Assembly: GCA_007119985.1 (NCBI GenBank)
Contig: SKOQ01000016.1
Coordinates: 1-8,151, forward strand
DNA length: 8,151 bases
Source: Marinospirillum sp.
GTDB taxonomy: Bacteria > Pseudomonadota > Gammaproteobacteria > Pseudomonadales > Halomonadaceae
Reading direction: 5' to 3'
Part shown: piece after piece, positions 1 through 6,243 of the stretch
How the letters are laid out: every line of letters starts with the position of its first letter
How positions within the stretch are numbered: the first letter of the stretch is position 1
The notes under the pieces: generated by a model
Told to the model about the DNA's origin: nothing
Seen by the model: the letters and a program-made list of their open reading frames with translations, nothing else
Database searches by the model: none
Position numbers and translations under genes: made by a program

Positions 1-1268
1 AAGAGGGCGCGGCCGGTTATGATGTGGCACTGGTTGAAGTCGGTGGTACGGTGGGAGATATTGAATCTCTGCCCTTCCTCGAATCGATTCGCCAGCTGCG
101 GGTCAAGGTTGGATCGCAGCGCGCCCTGTTTATGCACTTAACCCTAGTGCCCTATATCAAAACGGCGGGTGAGACCAAGACCAAACCCACCCAGCACTCA
201 GTGAAAGAGCTGCGCTCGATAGGTATCCAGCCAGATATTCTGATTTGCCGTTCCGATGTTGAGATTGAAGCCAACGAGCGACGCAAGATCGCGCTGTTTA
301 CCAACGTTGATGAAAATGCGGTTATTTCGCTGCCTGATGCAGACACCATTTATCGTATTCCAAGCATGCTGCATGAGCAAAACTTGGATGATATCGTGGT
401 GCAAAAGTTTGGCCTCGATTGCCCCGCCGCTGATCTCAGTGAATGGGTGCATGTGGTCGATGGCAAGCTGAACCCGCAAAAAACCGTCAAAATTGCGATG
501 GTCGGCAAGTATATGGAGCTGCTGGATGCCTATAAATCGCTGATTGAGGCCATGAGTCATGCCGGCATCAAAACGCGCACGCGAGTTGAAATCGACTATA
601 TCGATTCAGAAGAAATCGAGCGCAAGGGCACAGAGCGTCTGGCCGATAAAGATGCCATTTTGATCCCCGGCGGCTTTGGCGAGCGGGGCGTAGAGGGCAA
701 GATTCTGGCCGCACGCTATGCGCGTGAAAACAAGATTCCTTATTTGGGCATCTGCTTGGGTATGCAGGTCGCGGTGATTGAGTTTGCACGTCATGTGGCA
801 GGTTGGGCCGATGCCAACTCAACTGAATTTACTCTGGATACCCAGCATCCGGTTGTGGGCCTGATTACTGAATGGCTCTCGCCTGAAGGCAAGATTGAAA
901 CCCGCGATACCAATTCCGACCTCGGCGGCACCATGCGCTTGGGTGGTCAGGTGTGCCATCTGCAACAAGGCACCCAGGCACGCGCGGTGTATGGCGCAGA
1001 GCATATTGTTGAGCGGCATCGTCACCGCTATGAAGTGAATAATCAGTTTATTGGCGATCTAGAAAAAGCTGGCCTGATTGTCTCTGGTCGCAGTGAAGAT
1101 CTGGCGCTGGTCGAAATGGTTGAACTGCCTGATCACCCTTGGTTTGTGGCTTGCCAGTTCCACCCTGAGTTCACCTCGACACCGCGTGATGGGCATCCGT
1201 TGTTCACTGGTTTTGTGCAAGCGGCTTTAGATCACAAAGCTCAGCGTAAGCAAGCAGGAGCAGTATGA
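1..1268 (+). CDS. pyrG: CTP synthase, 5'-truncated by the window edge
   Basis: PyrG makes CTP from UTP, ATP and glutamine in the cytoplasm, the last step of de novo pyrimidine nucleotide synthesis. The reading frame is open from the first base. The first whole codon is at 3, and 421 residues are visible. E. coli PyrG has 545, so roughly 125 N-terminal residues of the amidoligase domain, including its P-loop, lie upstream. A GTG at 24 is an internal valine, not the start. The visible part of the synthase domain has LVEVGGTVGDIES near its beginning and KTKPTQHSVKELRSIGIQPD. The C-terminal class I glutaminase domain follows, with PGGFGERG (near 670), the nucleophile Cys in GICLGMQ (codon 753-755), and the His and Glu of FHPEF (codons 1161 and 1167). 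All the catalytic residues that fall in the window are present. The stop codon overlaps the kdsA start as ATGA, so the two genes are probably co-transcribed and translationally coupled. Confidence 0.98.
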   Translation, partial: EGAAGYDVALVEVGGTVGDIESLPFLESIRQLRVKVGSQRALFMHLTLVPYIKTAGETKTKPTQHSVKELRSIGIQPDILICRSDVEIEANERRKIALFTNVDENAVISLPDADTIYRIPSMLHEQNLDDIVVQKFGLDCPAADLSEWVHVVDGKLNPQKTVKIAMVGKYMELLDAYKSLIEAMSHAGIKTRTRVEIDYIDSEEIERKGTERLADKDAILIPGGFGERGVEGKILAARYARENKIPYLGICLGMQVAVIEFARHVAGWADANSTEFTLDTQHPVVGLITEWLSPEGKIETRDTNSDLGGTMRLGGQVCHLQQGTQARAVYGAEHIVERHRHRYEVNNQFIGDLEKAGLIVSGRSEDLALVEMVELPDHPWFVACQFHPEFTSTPRDGHPLFTGFVQAALDHKAQRKQAGAV

Positions 1269-2119
1269 TCGCCGCGCCCGCTATTCACATCGGCCAGCTG
1301 AGTCTGGCCAATGATCGGCCTTTTGTGCTGCTCGGTGGTATGAATGTGCTGGAATCGCGTGATCTGGCTTTGCAGGTTGCCGAGCAGTATGTCACGGTGA
1401 CACAAAAGCTGGGCATTCCCTATGTTTTCAAAGCCAGCTATGACAAGGCGAACCGTTCTTCAATCCACTCTTTTCGTGGACCCGGCCTTGAGGCGGGATT
1501 GCGCCTGCTTGAAGAAATCAAAACCACCTTTGGCGTGCCAGTGATCAGTGATGTGCATGAAATTGATCAGGTCGCGGCGGCGGCCGAAGTGCTCGACTGT
1601 TTGCAACTCCCCGCTTTTTTGGCGCGCCAGACAGATCTTGTTCAGGCTTTGGCGCGTACAGGCCTGCCGATTCATGTCAAAAAGCCCCAGTTTATGTCGC
1701 CTGGTCAGGTACAGCATCTACGCACAAAGTTTGCCGAGTGTGGCAATGAACAGGTGTTGATTTGCGAGCGTGGCAGCTGCTTTGGTTATGACAATCTGGT
1801 GGTGGATCTGCTCGGTTTTGGCGTGATGAAGCAGGTGACGCACAATGCACCGATGACCTTTGATGTGACCCATGCTTTGCAAATGCGTGATCCCAGTGGT
1901 GCTGCCAGTGGTGGTCGCCGTCATCAGGTGGCTGAGCTTGGCCGCGCTGGGATGAGTCAAGGCTTGGCGGGTTTGTTTTTAGAAGCCCATCCAGACCCAG
2001 ATCAAGCCAAGTGTGATGGTCCTTCTGCGCTCCCCTTGCACCAACTTGAACCCTTTTTAATGCAGATGAAAGCAGTGGATGATCTGGTCAAATCCCTGCC
2101 GCCCTTAGATATCCGCTAA
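1265..2119 (+). CDS. kdsA: 3-deoxy-D-manno-octulosonate-8-phosphate synthase (Kdo-8-P synthase)
   Basis: KdsA condenses phosphoenolpyruvate with arabinose-5-phosphate to Kdo-8-phosphate, the committed step to the Kdo of LPS inner core. The 284 residues equal the length of E. coli KdsA, and the two align from end to end. Family landmarks are FVLLGGMNVLESRD, a substrate-binding stretch with Lys56, Lys61, Asn63, Arg64 and Ser65 (FKASYDKANRSS), LPAFLARQTDLV, the KKPQFMSPGQ lysine, GYDNLVVD, FDVTHALQ and CDGPSALPL. Asn27, in GGMN, corresponds to E. coli Asn26, which marks the metal-independent class; metal-dependent enzymes have Cys there. The ATG at 1265 is preceded by AGGAG at 1256-1260. The gene shares 4 nt with the end of pyrG. 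The pairing fits the pathway, since PyrG makes the CTP needed to activate Kdo and the next gene, enolase, makes phosphoenolpyruvate. Confidence 0.97.
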   Translation: MIAAPAIHIGQLSLANDRPFVLLGGMNVLESRDLALQVAEQYVTVTQKLGIPYVFKASYDKANRSSIHSFRGPGLEAGLRLLEEIKTTFGVPVISDVHEIDQVAAAAEVLDCLQLPAFLARQTDLVQALARTGLPIHVKKPQFMSPGQVQHLRTKFAECGNEQVLICERGSCFGYDNLVVDLLGFGVMKQVTHNAPMTFDVTHALQMRDPSGAASGGRRHQVAELGRAGMSQGLAGLFLEAHPDPDQAKCDGPSALPLHQLEPFLMQMKAVDDLVKSLPPLDIR

Positions 2120-2187
2120 GGGTCATGCTGCTGAGTTTTTAACCTGCGGGTGGTGCCTTCTCGCGCCCAGCCGACATTTTAACTTGT

Positions 2188-2192
2188 GGAGA
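2188..2192 (+). promoter_or_regulatory. Ribosome binding site fixing the eno start
   Basis: The sequence GGAGA lies 9 nt before the ATG at 2202. It supports that ATG over an in-frame TTG at 2184, which would lie upstream of this site and add six residues (MWRSLL) absent from enolases. The rest of the 82-nt gap after kdsA (2120-2201) shows no hairpin with a T-run and no convincing -35/-10 pair. Confidence 0.75.
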
Positions 2193-2201
2193 TCTCTTCT
2201 C

Positions 2202-3494
2202 ATGGCAAAAATCATCGATATTAAAGCGCGCGAAGTGCTGGATTCACGTGGTAATCCGACCATTATGGCGGATGTCCTGCTCGAAGGTGGCTTTCAGGCC
2301 AGCGCTTGTGCGCCCTCTGGTGCTTCGACAGGTTCGCGTGAGGCGCTTGAGCTGCGCGATGGTGATGCCAAGCGCTATCTCGGTAAGGGTGTGTTGAAGG
2401 CCGTCGCGAACGTGAAAGGCCCGATTCGTGATGCACTGCTCGGTCAGGATGCGACACAGCAGCGCCAGATTGATCAGATCATGCTCGATCTAGATGGCAC
2501 GGAAAACAAAGCCAAGCTGGGCGCGAATGCGATTCTGGCGGTGTCTCTGGCGACAGCGAAGGCTGCAGCGGCGGCTAAGGGCCAAGAGCTGTTTGAGCAT
2601 ATCGCGGAGATCAACGGCACTGCGGGCGTTTATTCTATGCCAGTGCCGATGATGAATATCCTCAACGGTGGTGAGCACGCTGATAATAACGTTGATATTC
2701 AAGAGTTTATGGTTCAGCCTGTGGCCGTGCCGAGTTTTGCAGAAGCCCTGCGTGCTGGTGCTGAGATTTTCCATGCGCTGAAAAAAGTGTTGAAAGATAA
2801 GGGATTAAGCACTTCGGTTGGTGATGAAGGTGGCTTTGCTCCTAATCTGGCCTCGAATGCGGATGCTTTGGCTGTCATTAAGCAGGCCGTTGCGGATGCA
2901 GGCTATGTTCTGGGTGATGAGATCACCCTAGCACTGGATTGTGCTTCTTCTGAGTTTTATAAAAACGGCCAGTATGATCTCGCCGGTGAAGGTCAGGTCT
3001 TTAACGCCGAAGGCTTTAGTGATTATCTGGCCAAGCTATGCGAAGACTACCCGATTGTCTCGATTGAGGACGGTCAGGATGAGTCAGACTGGGCTGGCTG
3101 GAAGATCCAAACAGAGAAGCTGGGTGCCAAGGTTCAGCTGGTTGGTGACGACCTGTTTGTGACCAATACCAAAATTCTGCAGCAGGGTATCGATCAAGGT
3201 ATCGCCAACTCGATTTTGATCAAGTTCAACCAGATTGGCTCTTTGACTGAGACGCTGGATGCGATCAAGATGGCCAAGGATGCGGGCTATACAGCAGTGA
3301 TTTCGCACCGCTCTGGTGAAACCGAAGATGCGACCATTGCTGATTTGGCAGTGGGTACGGCCGCAGGCCAGATCAAAACAGGTTCCTTGTGCCGTTCTGA
3401 CCGCGTGGCCAAGTACAACCGTCTGCTGGTGATTGAAGAAATTCTCGGCAGCCGTGCGCCCTATGCTGGTCGTCAGGCGATCAAGGGCCAGTAA
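2202..3494 (+). CDS. eno: Enolase (phosphopyruvate hydratase)
   Basis: Enolase interconverts 2-phosphoglycerate and phosphoenolpyruvate in glycolysis and gluconeogenesis. In many proteobacteria it is also a component of the RNA degradosome. From the ATG at 2202 the protein has 430 residues, close to the 432 of E. coli. The N-terminal capping domain starts MAKIIDIKAREVLDSRGNPT and has the mobile loop SGASTGSRE (39-47). In the barrel domain the active-site residues are in place: His159 (GGEHADN), Glu168 (QEFM), Glu209 (DEGGFAP), metal ligands Asp246, Glu289 and Asp316, Lys341 (ILIKFNQIGS), His369-Arg370-Ser371, and Lys392 (IKTGSLCRSDR). One small variation is Gln292 in SIEDGQDESDW, where E. coli has Leu. 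The gene lies 82 nt after kdsA and ends 40 nt before a strong terminator, so it closes the first transcription unit. In E. coli eno is likewise expressed with pyrG. Whether it also has a promoter of its own cannot be decided here. Confidence 0.98.
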   Translation: MAKIIDIKAREVLDSRGNPTIMADVLLEGGFQASACAPSGASTGSREALELRDGDAKRYLGKGVLKAVANVKGPIRDALLGQDATQQRQIDQIMLDLDGTENKAKLGANAILAVSLATAKAAAAAKGQELFEHIAEINGTAGVYSMPVPMMNILNGGEHADNNVDIQEFMVQPVAVPSFAEALRAGAEIFHALKKVLKDKGLSTSVGDEGGFAPNLASNADALAVIKQAVADAGYVLGDEITLALDCASSEFYKNGQYDLAGEGQVFNAEGFSDYLAKLCEDYPIVSIEDGQDESDWAGWKIQTEKLGAKVQLVGDDLFVTNTKILQQGIDQGIANSILIKFNQIGSLTETLDAIKMAKDAGYTAVISHRSGETEDATIADLAVGTAAGQIKTGSLCRSDRVAKYNRLLVIEEILGSRAPYAGRQAIKGQ

Positions 3495-3534
3495 CTCTGG
3501 CTGCACCTGAATGTCAAAGCGCTGTTGTCAGATT

Positions 3535-3560
3535 AAGCCACCTTTCGAGGTGGCTTTTTT
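3535..3560 (+). terminator. Intrinsic terminator after eno
   Basis: A perfect 9-bp stem (AAGCCACCT at 3535-3543 pairing with AGGTGGCTT at 3548-3556) encloses the tetraloop TTCG. A run of six T follows the GC-rich part of the stem (3555-3560). UUCG is a stabilising tetraloop. The hairpin begins 40 nt after the eno stop codon and precedes the ftsB promoter, so it separates the pyrG-kdsA-eno unit from the ftsB operon. Confidence 0.93.
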
Positions 3561-3581
3561 GATGGAATCTGTGAAACCCCA

Positions 3582-3591
3582 TCTAGCTAGA
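3582..3591. repeat. 10-bp perfect palindrome overlapping the ftsB -35 region
   Basis: TCTAGCTAGA is self-complementary over all ten bases, and its right half overlaps the first four bases of the predicted -35 box. CTAG is a rare tetranucleotide in many enteric and related genomes, and here it occurs twice in eight bases. A short symmetric site at this position could bind a dimeric regulator that blocks RNA polymerase, but a ten-base palindrome can also arise by chance. The palindrome itself is certain; any operator role is speculation. Confidence 0.35.
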
Positions 3592-3616
3592 GAAGAGCAG
3601 CATTAAAACGTATAAT
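3588..3616 (+). promoter_or_regulatory. Predicted sigma70 promoter of the ftsB operon
   Basis: A perfect -10 box TATAAT lies at 3611-3616. At 17 nt upstream is TAGAGA (3588-3593), which matches four of six positions of the -35 consensus TTGACA. The predicted transcription start is around 3622-3626, giving a leader of about 30-35 nt before the ftsB ATG. The site falls between the eno terminator and the first gene of the long operon, where a promoter is needed. The perfect -10 box and exact spacing make the call good; the -35 box is only moderate. Confidence 0.75.
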
Positions 3617-3656
3617 CAGCGCGTTAGCTTTACCTATCCAGTCTCAACAGGCCAGT

Positions 3657-3971
3657 ATGATCCGACCTCTTATTTATCTTCTTGCCGTGCTTGTCTTGAT
3701 CACCCAGTTGCGTTTGTGGCTGGGTGAGAATGGCTTGGTCGAGTATTACCAGCTCTCGCATCGTGTACAGAGCCAAGAAGCAGACAACCAGCAACTGCGT
3801 TTGCGTAATGAACGCCTGCATGCCGAAGTGCTGGATCTGAAAGATGGTTTTGATGCGCTTGAAGAGCGAGCACGGACCGAGCTAGGTATGCTGGGGCCGC
3901 AAGAAACCTTTTACTGGCTGATTGGTCGCCCTGAGCGCCAGTTTGTTTGGCCGCAGGAGCAAGAAGAATGA
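3657..3971 (+). CDS. ftsB: Cell division protein FtsB (DivIC family)
   Basis: FtsB is a bitopic divisome protein that forms the FtsQ-FtsB-FtsL complex and helps activate septal peptidoglycan synthesis by FtsW-FtsI. At 104 residues it is almost the length of E. coli FtsB (103). A very short cytoplasmic N terminus (MIRP) precedes one membrane segment (about 4-22), then the LWLGENGL turn. A periplasmic coiled coil rich in Q, L, E and R runs from about 30 to 70. The conserved end EERARTELGM...ETFYWL follows; its Glu69, Phe85 and Tyr86 correspond to E. coli residues 68, 84 and 85, in the region that binds FtsQ. The tail is acidic. The start codon has only a weak AGG at 3649-3651. It is the first gene after the promoter, and its stop overlaps the ispD start as ATGA. 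Confidence 0.95.
   Translation: MIRPLIYLLAVLVLITQLRLWLGENGLVEYYQLSHRVQSQEADNQQLRLRNERLHAEVLDLKDGFDALEERARTELGMLGPQETFYWLIGRPERQFVWPQEQEE
3955..3959 (+). promoter_or_regulatory. Ribosome binding site fixing the ispD start
   Basis: AGGAG lies 8 nt before the ATG at 3968, inside the last codons of ftsB. It selects that ATG over an in-frame TTG at 3947, which would lie upstream of the site and add seven residues with no family match. Confidence 0.75.
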
Positions 3972-4681
3972 ACTACTGGTGGGTCGTGCCCGCGGCGGGG
4001 ATCGGTCAGCGTATGCAAGCCGATCGGCCGAAGCAGTATTTAGAGCTCGCGGGGCAGAGTGTGCTTACGACGACGCTGCTGCGTCTGCATCAGGCATGGC
4101 CGCAAGCCCGATTGGTGGTGGCTGTGCAGCCTGATGATCCTTGGTGGCCAGCCTGTCGTGCTGAGCTAAAGCAGGCTGCACCTGAACTGGTTTTGATGAC
4201 AGCGCAGGGTGGTGCGGAGCGCGCTGACTCGGTTTTGGCTGCTTTAGATTATCTACAGCCCCATGCCGCAGCCGAGGATTGGGTATTGGTGCATGATGCC
4301 GCTCGTCCTTGTGTTCAGGCGTGTGATGTGGTGCGCTTGATCCAAGAAGCCCAGCCTGATGGCGGCCTCTTGGCTTGTCCGGTTGCGGATACCTTGAAGC
4401 AGGCTGATTCAGGGCAGAAGGTGGCGACAACAGTGGATCGTCGTGCCTTGTGGCAAGCACTCACACCGCAAATGTTTCGCTATCAGGCCCTGCGCAGCGC
4501 GCTCCAACAGGCGTTGGCGGCCGGTGTGCCGCTGACGGATGAAGCCTCGGCGCTCGAGTGGGCTGGGATTCAACCCAAACTGGTTTTGGGGCGGCGCGAT
4601 AATATTAAAATCACTCATCCAGAAGATTTGGCCTTGGCCGAATTTTTATTGAATCGGGAAAAGGACGTATCATGCGAATAG
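3968..4681 (+). CDS. ispD: 2-C-methyl-D-erythritol 4-phosphate cytidylyltransferase
   Basis: IspD transfers CMP from CTP to methylerythritol 4-phosphate, the third step of the MEP route to isopentenyl diphosphate. From the ATG at 3968 it has 237 residues (E. coli 236). The N-terminal nucleotide-binding signature VVPAAGIGQRM with PKQY supplies Arg15 and Lys22, the equivalents of the catalytic E. coli Arg20 and Lys27. Further landmarks are GGAERADSVLAAL, VLVHDAARPCV (metal-binding Asp), TVDRRALWQALTPQMF, TDEASALEW and the C-terminal DNIKITHPEDLALAEFLL, which carries the conserved Lys. It overlaps ftsB by 4 nt and ispF by 10 nt. IspF acts two steps later in the same pathway; the intermediate kinase gene ispE is not in the window. 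CTP, its substrate, is the product of PyrG encoded upstream. Confidence 0.97.
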   Translation: MNYWWVVPAAGIGQRMQADRPKQYLELAGQSVLTTTLLRLHQAWPQARLVVAVQPDDPWWPACRAELKQAAPELVLMTAQGGAERADSVLAALDYLQPHAAAEDWVLVHDAARPCVQACDVVRLIQEAQPDGGLLACPVADTLKQADSGQKVATTVDRRALWQALTPQMFRYQALRSALQQALAAGVPLTDEASALEWAGIQPKLVLGRRDNIKITHPEDLALAEFLLNREKDVSCE

Positions 4682-5160
4682 GTCAGGGCTTTGATGTTCA
4701 TGCTTTCGGTGAAGGGAGTTTTTTAACCCTTGGTGGCATCAAGCTCCCATTTGATCGCGGCTTTATTGCGCATTCAGATGGTGATGTGCTGATTCATGCC
4801 TTGTGTGATGCCTTGCTCGGCGCGTTGGGTTTAGGGGATATTGGTCAGCATTTTCCTGATACCGACCCAGCTTTTGCGGGAATCGATAGCCGGCTTCTTT
4901 TGCGTCAAGTGGTGGAGAAGATGCATCAACAAGGTTATCAGCTGGGCAATGCCGATATGACCATCATCGCGCAAGCCCCCAAAATGGCACCGCACCTGCC
5001 CGCAATGCGAACCTGCCTCAGTGAAGATCTTCAAGTCGCCCCCAGTCAAGTGAATATCAAGGCCACGACAACGGAGCGCCTTGGCTTTACTGGCCGCGAA
5101 GAGGGTATCGCTGCGCAAGCGGTGGTGTTGCTGACAGAACGGCCGACCGCTGATGTTTGA
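4672..5160 (+). CDS. ispF: 2-C-methyl-D-erythritol 2,4-cyclodiphosphate synthase
   Basis: IspF cyclises CDP-methylerythritol 2-phosphate to methylerythritol cyclodiphosphate with release of CMP, as a homotrimer with the active site between subunits. The protein has 162 residues (E. coli 159). The N terminus MRIGQGFDVHAF gives the zinc ligands Asp8 and His10, and AHSDGDVLIHAL gives the third ligand His42. The signature ALGLGDIGQHFPDTD, the AQAPKM stretch and the ATTTERLGFTGREEGIA stretch that contacts the nucleotide are all intact. AAGGA at 4661-4665 precedes the ATG by 6 nt. The first 10 nt overlap the end of ispD and the last 8 nt overlap truD. Separate ispD and ispF genes, rather than an ispDF fusion, fit a gammaproteobacterium. 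Confidence 0.97.
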   Translation: MRIGQGFDVHAFGEGSFLTLGGIKLPFDRGFIAHSDGDVLIHALCDALLGALGLGDIGQHFPDTDPAFAGIDSRLLLRQVVEKMHQQGYQLGNADMTIIAQAPKMAPHLPAMRTCLSEDLQVAPSQVNIKATTTERLGFTGREEGIAAQAVVLLTERPTADV

Positions 5161-6241
5161 TCTTCCAGCCTCTTGGCCTTGCGCTTATCCAGCCTCACCC
5201 TATGCCGCCTTGTATCGCCAGCAGGCCACAGATTTTATCGTAGAAGAAGAGCTAGGATTTGTGCCAGAGGGGCAGGGCGAGCAGGTTTTTGTTTGGGTCG
5301 AGAAAAATAACTTAAGTACCGCCTATGTGGCAGAACAATTGGCACGCTTGGCGCAGATTCATCCTAAGCAGGTTAGCTATTCTGGAATCAAAGACCGTAC
5401 TGCACTGACGCGCCAGTGGTTTTCCTTGCATTTGGCCGGCCAGCCAACGCCTGACGCGGCAGCCTTATCTGGCCCAGGTTGGCAGGTTTTGACTTGTCAG
5501 CGCCATCCGCGCAAGCTCAAACGCGGTACGCATCGTTATAATCGCTTTGTGCTGCGTCTGACTTTAGCGCCCTTGTCCAACGAGGTGGAGCCGCAGCAAC
5601 GCGCCATCTGGTTAGCCGAGCGCTGGCAGCAACTATCGATTCAGGGTGTGCCGAATTACTTTGGGCCACAGCGCTTTGGTGTCGCTGGCCGTAACCTGCA
5701 TCTGGCGCAGCAGTTAATGCAAGGCCGTCCGCTCAAGCGACAGCAAAAAAGTTTTGCCCTCTCCGCTTTGCGCAGTGCCTTATTTAATGATTTTTTAGCG
5801 CAAGAGCTGCGTGCTGAGCGCTGGGATCAGGCGCTGGCTGGCGATATTTTTTGTCTGCGCGCTTCACGTAGCTATTTTGCTGCCGCCGAGGAAGAGGATC
5901 TGGCCTTGTTACAGGCCCGCCTTGATCAAGGCGATCTGGATCGTTCTGGCCCCTTGGTAGGTGCGGGGGAATCCCGTTTACAAGGCATGGCTGCAGCACA
6001 CTTCGCGCAGTGGCAAGAAGAGCACCAAGCCGCCTGTCGTTTCTTATCCGATCAAGGGCTCAAGAGCGAGCGCCGCCCCTTGCGCGTGGCGCTGAGCCAG
6101 CCGAGTTTTAATCTAGAGGGTGATCAACTCCAACTGGGTTTTGCCTTGCCCTCCGGCAGTTTTGCCACAGCGGTACTGGCAGAACTTCTCCAAGCTGAAG
6201 ATGCCCAGTTGCGCCCTTCGGCTGACCTGCATCAGGAGTAA
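5153..6241 (+). CDS. truD: tRNA pseudouridine(13) synthase TruD
   Basis: TruD converts uridine 13 of certain tRNAs (tRNA-Glu in E. coli) to pseudouridine. It has 362 residues against 349 in E. coli. The N-terminal catalytic part contains TDFIVEEELGF and then SGIKDRTALTRQW with the nucleophile Asp81 (E. coli Asp80). Asn130 and Phe132, in YNRFVLRL, correspond to the active-site residues at 129 and 131 of E. coli. The family signature VPNYFGPQRFG is at 166-176, and the inserted TRUD domain follows, ending near LPSGSFATAVLAELL (332-346), where the fold returns to the core. The start overlaps the end of ispF by 8 nt, and no clear Shine-Dalgarno sequence precedes it, so translation probably depends on ribosomes finishing ispF. 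The motif sequence is closer to the Pseudomonas type than to E. coli GQKDKHAVTEQW. Confidence 0.96.
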   Translation: MFDLPASWPCAYPASPYAALYRQQATDFIVEEELGFVPEGQGEQVFVWVEKNNLSTAYVAEQLARLAQIHPKQVSYSGIKDRTALTRQWFSLHLAGQPTPDAAALSGPGWQVLTCQRHPRKLKRGTHRYNRFVLRLTLAPLSNEVEPQQRAIWLAERWQQLSIQGVPNYFGPQRFGVAGRNLHLAQQLMQGRPLKRQQKSFALSALRSALFNDFLAQELRAERWDQALAGDIFCLRASRSYFAAAEEEDLALLQARLDQGDLDRSGPLVGAGESRLQGMAAAHFAQWQEEHQAACRFLSDQGLKSERRPLRVALSQPSFNLEGDQLQLGFALPSGSFATAVLAELLQAEDAQLRPSADLHQE

Positions 6242-6243
6242 AC

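Noticed and set aside
24..26. GTG at 24 as the start of pyrG
   Set aside because: The frame is open to the window edge, and the upstream codons (reading EGAAGYD) continue the CTP synthase match, so this is an internal valine.
198..560. 120-residue reading frame on the - strand inside pyrG
   Set aside because: It is antisense to conserved CTP synthase sequence with no family resemblance.
2184..2201. Upstream TTG start for enolase adding MWRSLL
   Set aside because: The ribosome binding site GGAGA lies downstream of this TTG, and enolases begin at MAKI or a similar sequence; the ATG at 2202 is preferred.
2120..2201. Possible promoter or terminator between kdsA and eno
   Set aside because: T-rich patches occur (near 2135 and 2177), but no -35/-10 pair with proper spacing and no hairpin followed by a T-run could be found.
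3084..3506. 140-residue reading frame on the - strand across the end of eno
   Set aside because: It lies antisense to highly conserved enolase sequence, has no recognisable domain and no plausible ribosome binding site; it is a shadow of the eno codons.
3947..3967. Upstream TTG start for IspD adding MAAGARR
   Set aside because: AGGAG at 3955-3959 serves the ATG at 3968, which gives the family's usual length and the ATGA overlap with ftsB.
4065..4460. 131-residue reading frame on the - strand inside ispD
   Set aside because: It is fully antisense to a conserved ispD gene and has a low-complexity composition rich in Pro, Ala, Gln and His, as expected from reversed coding sequence.
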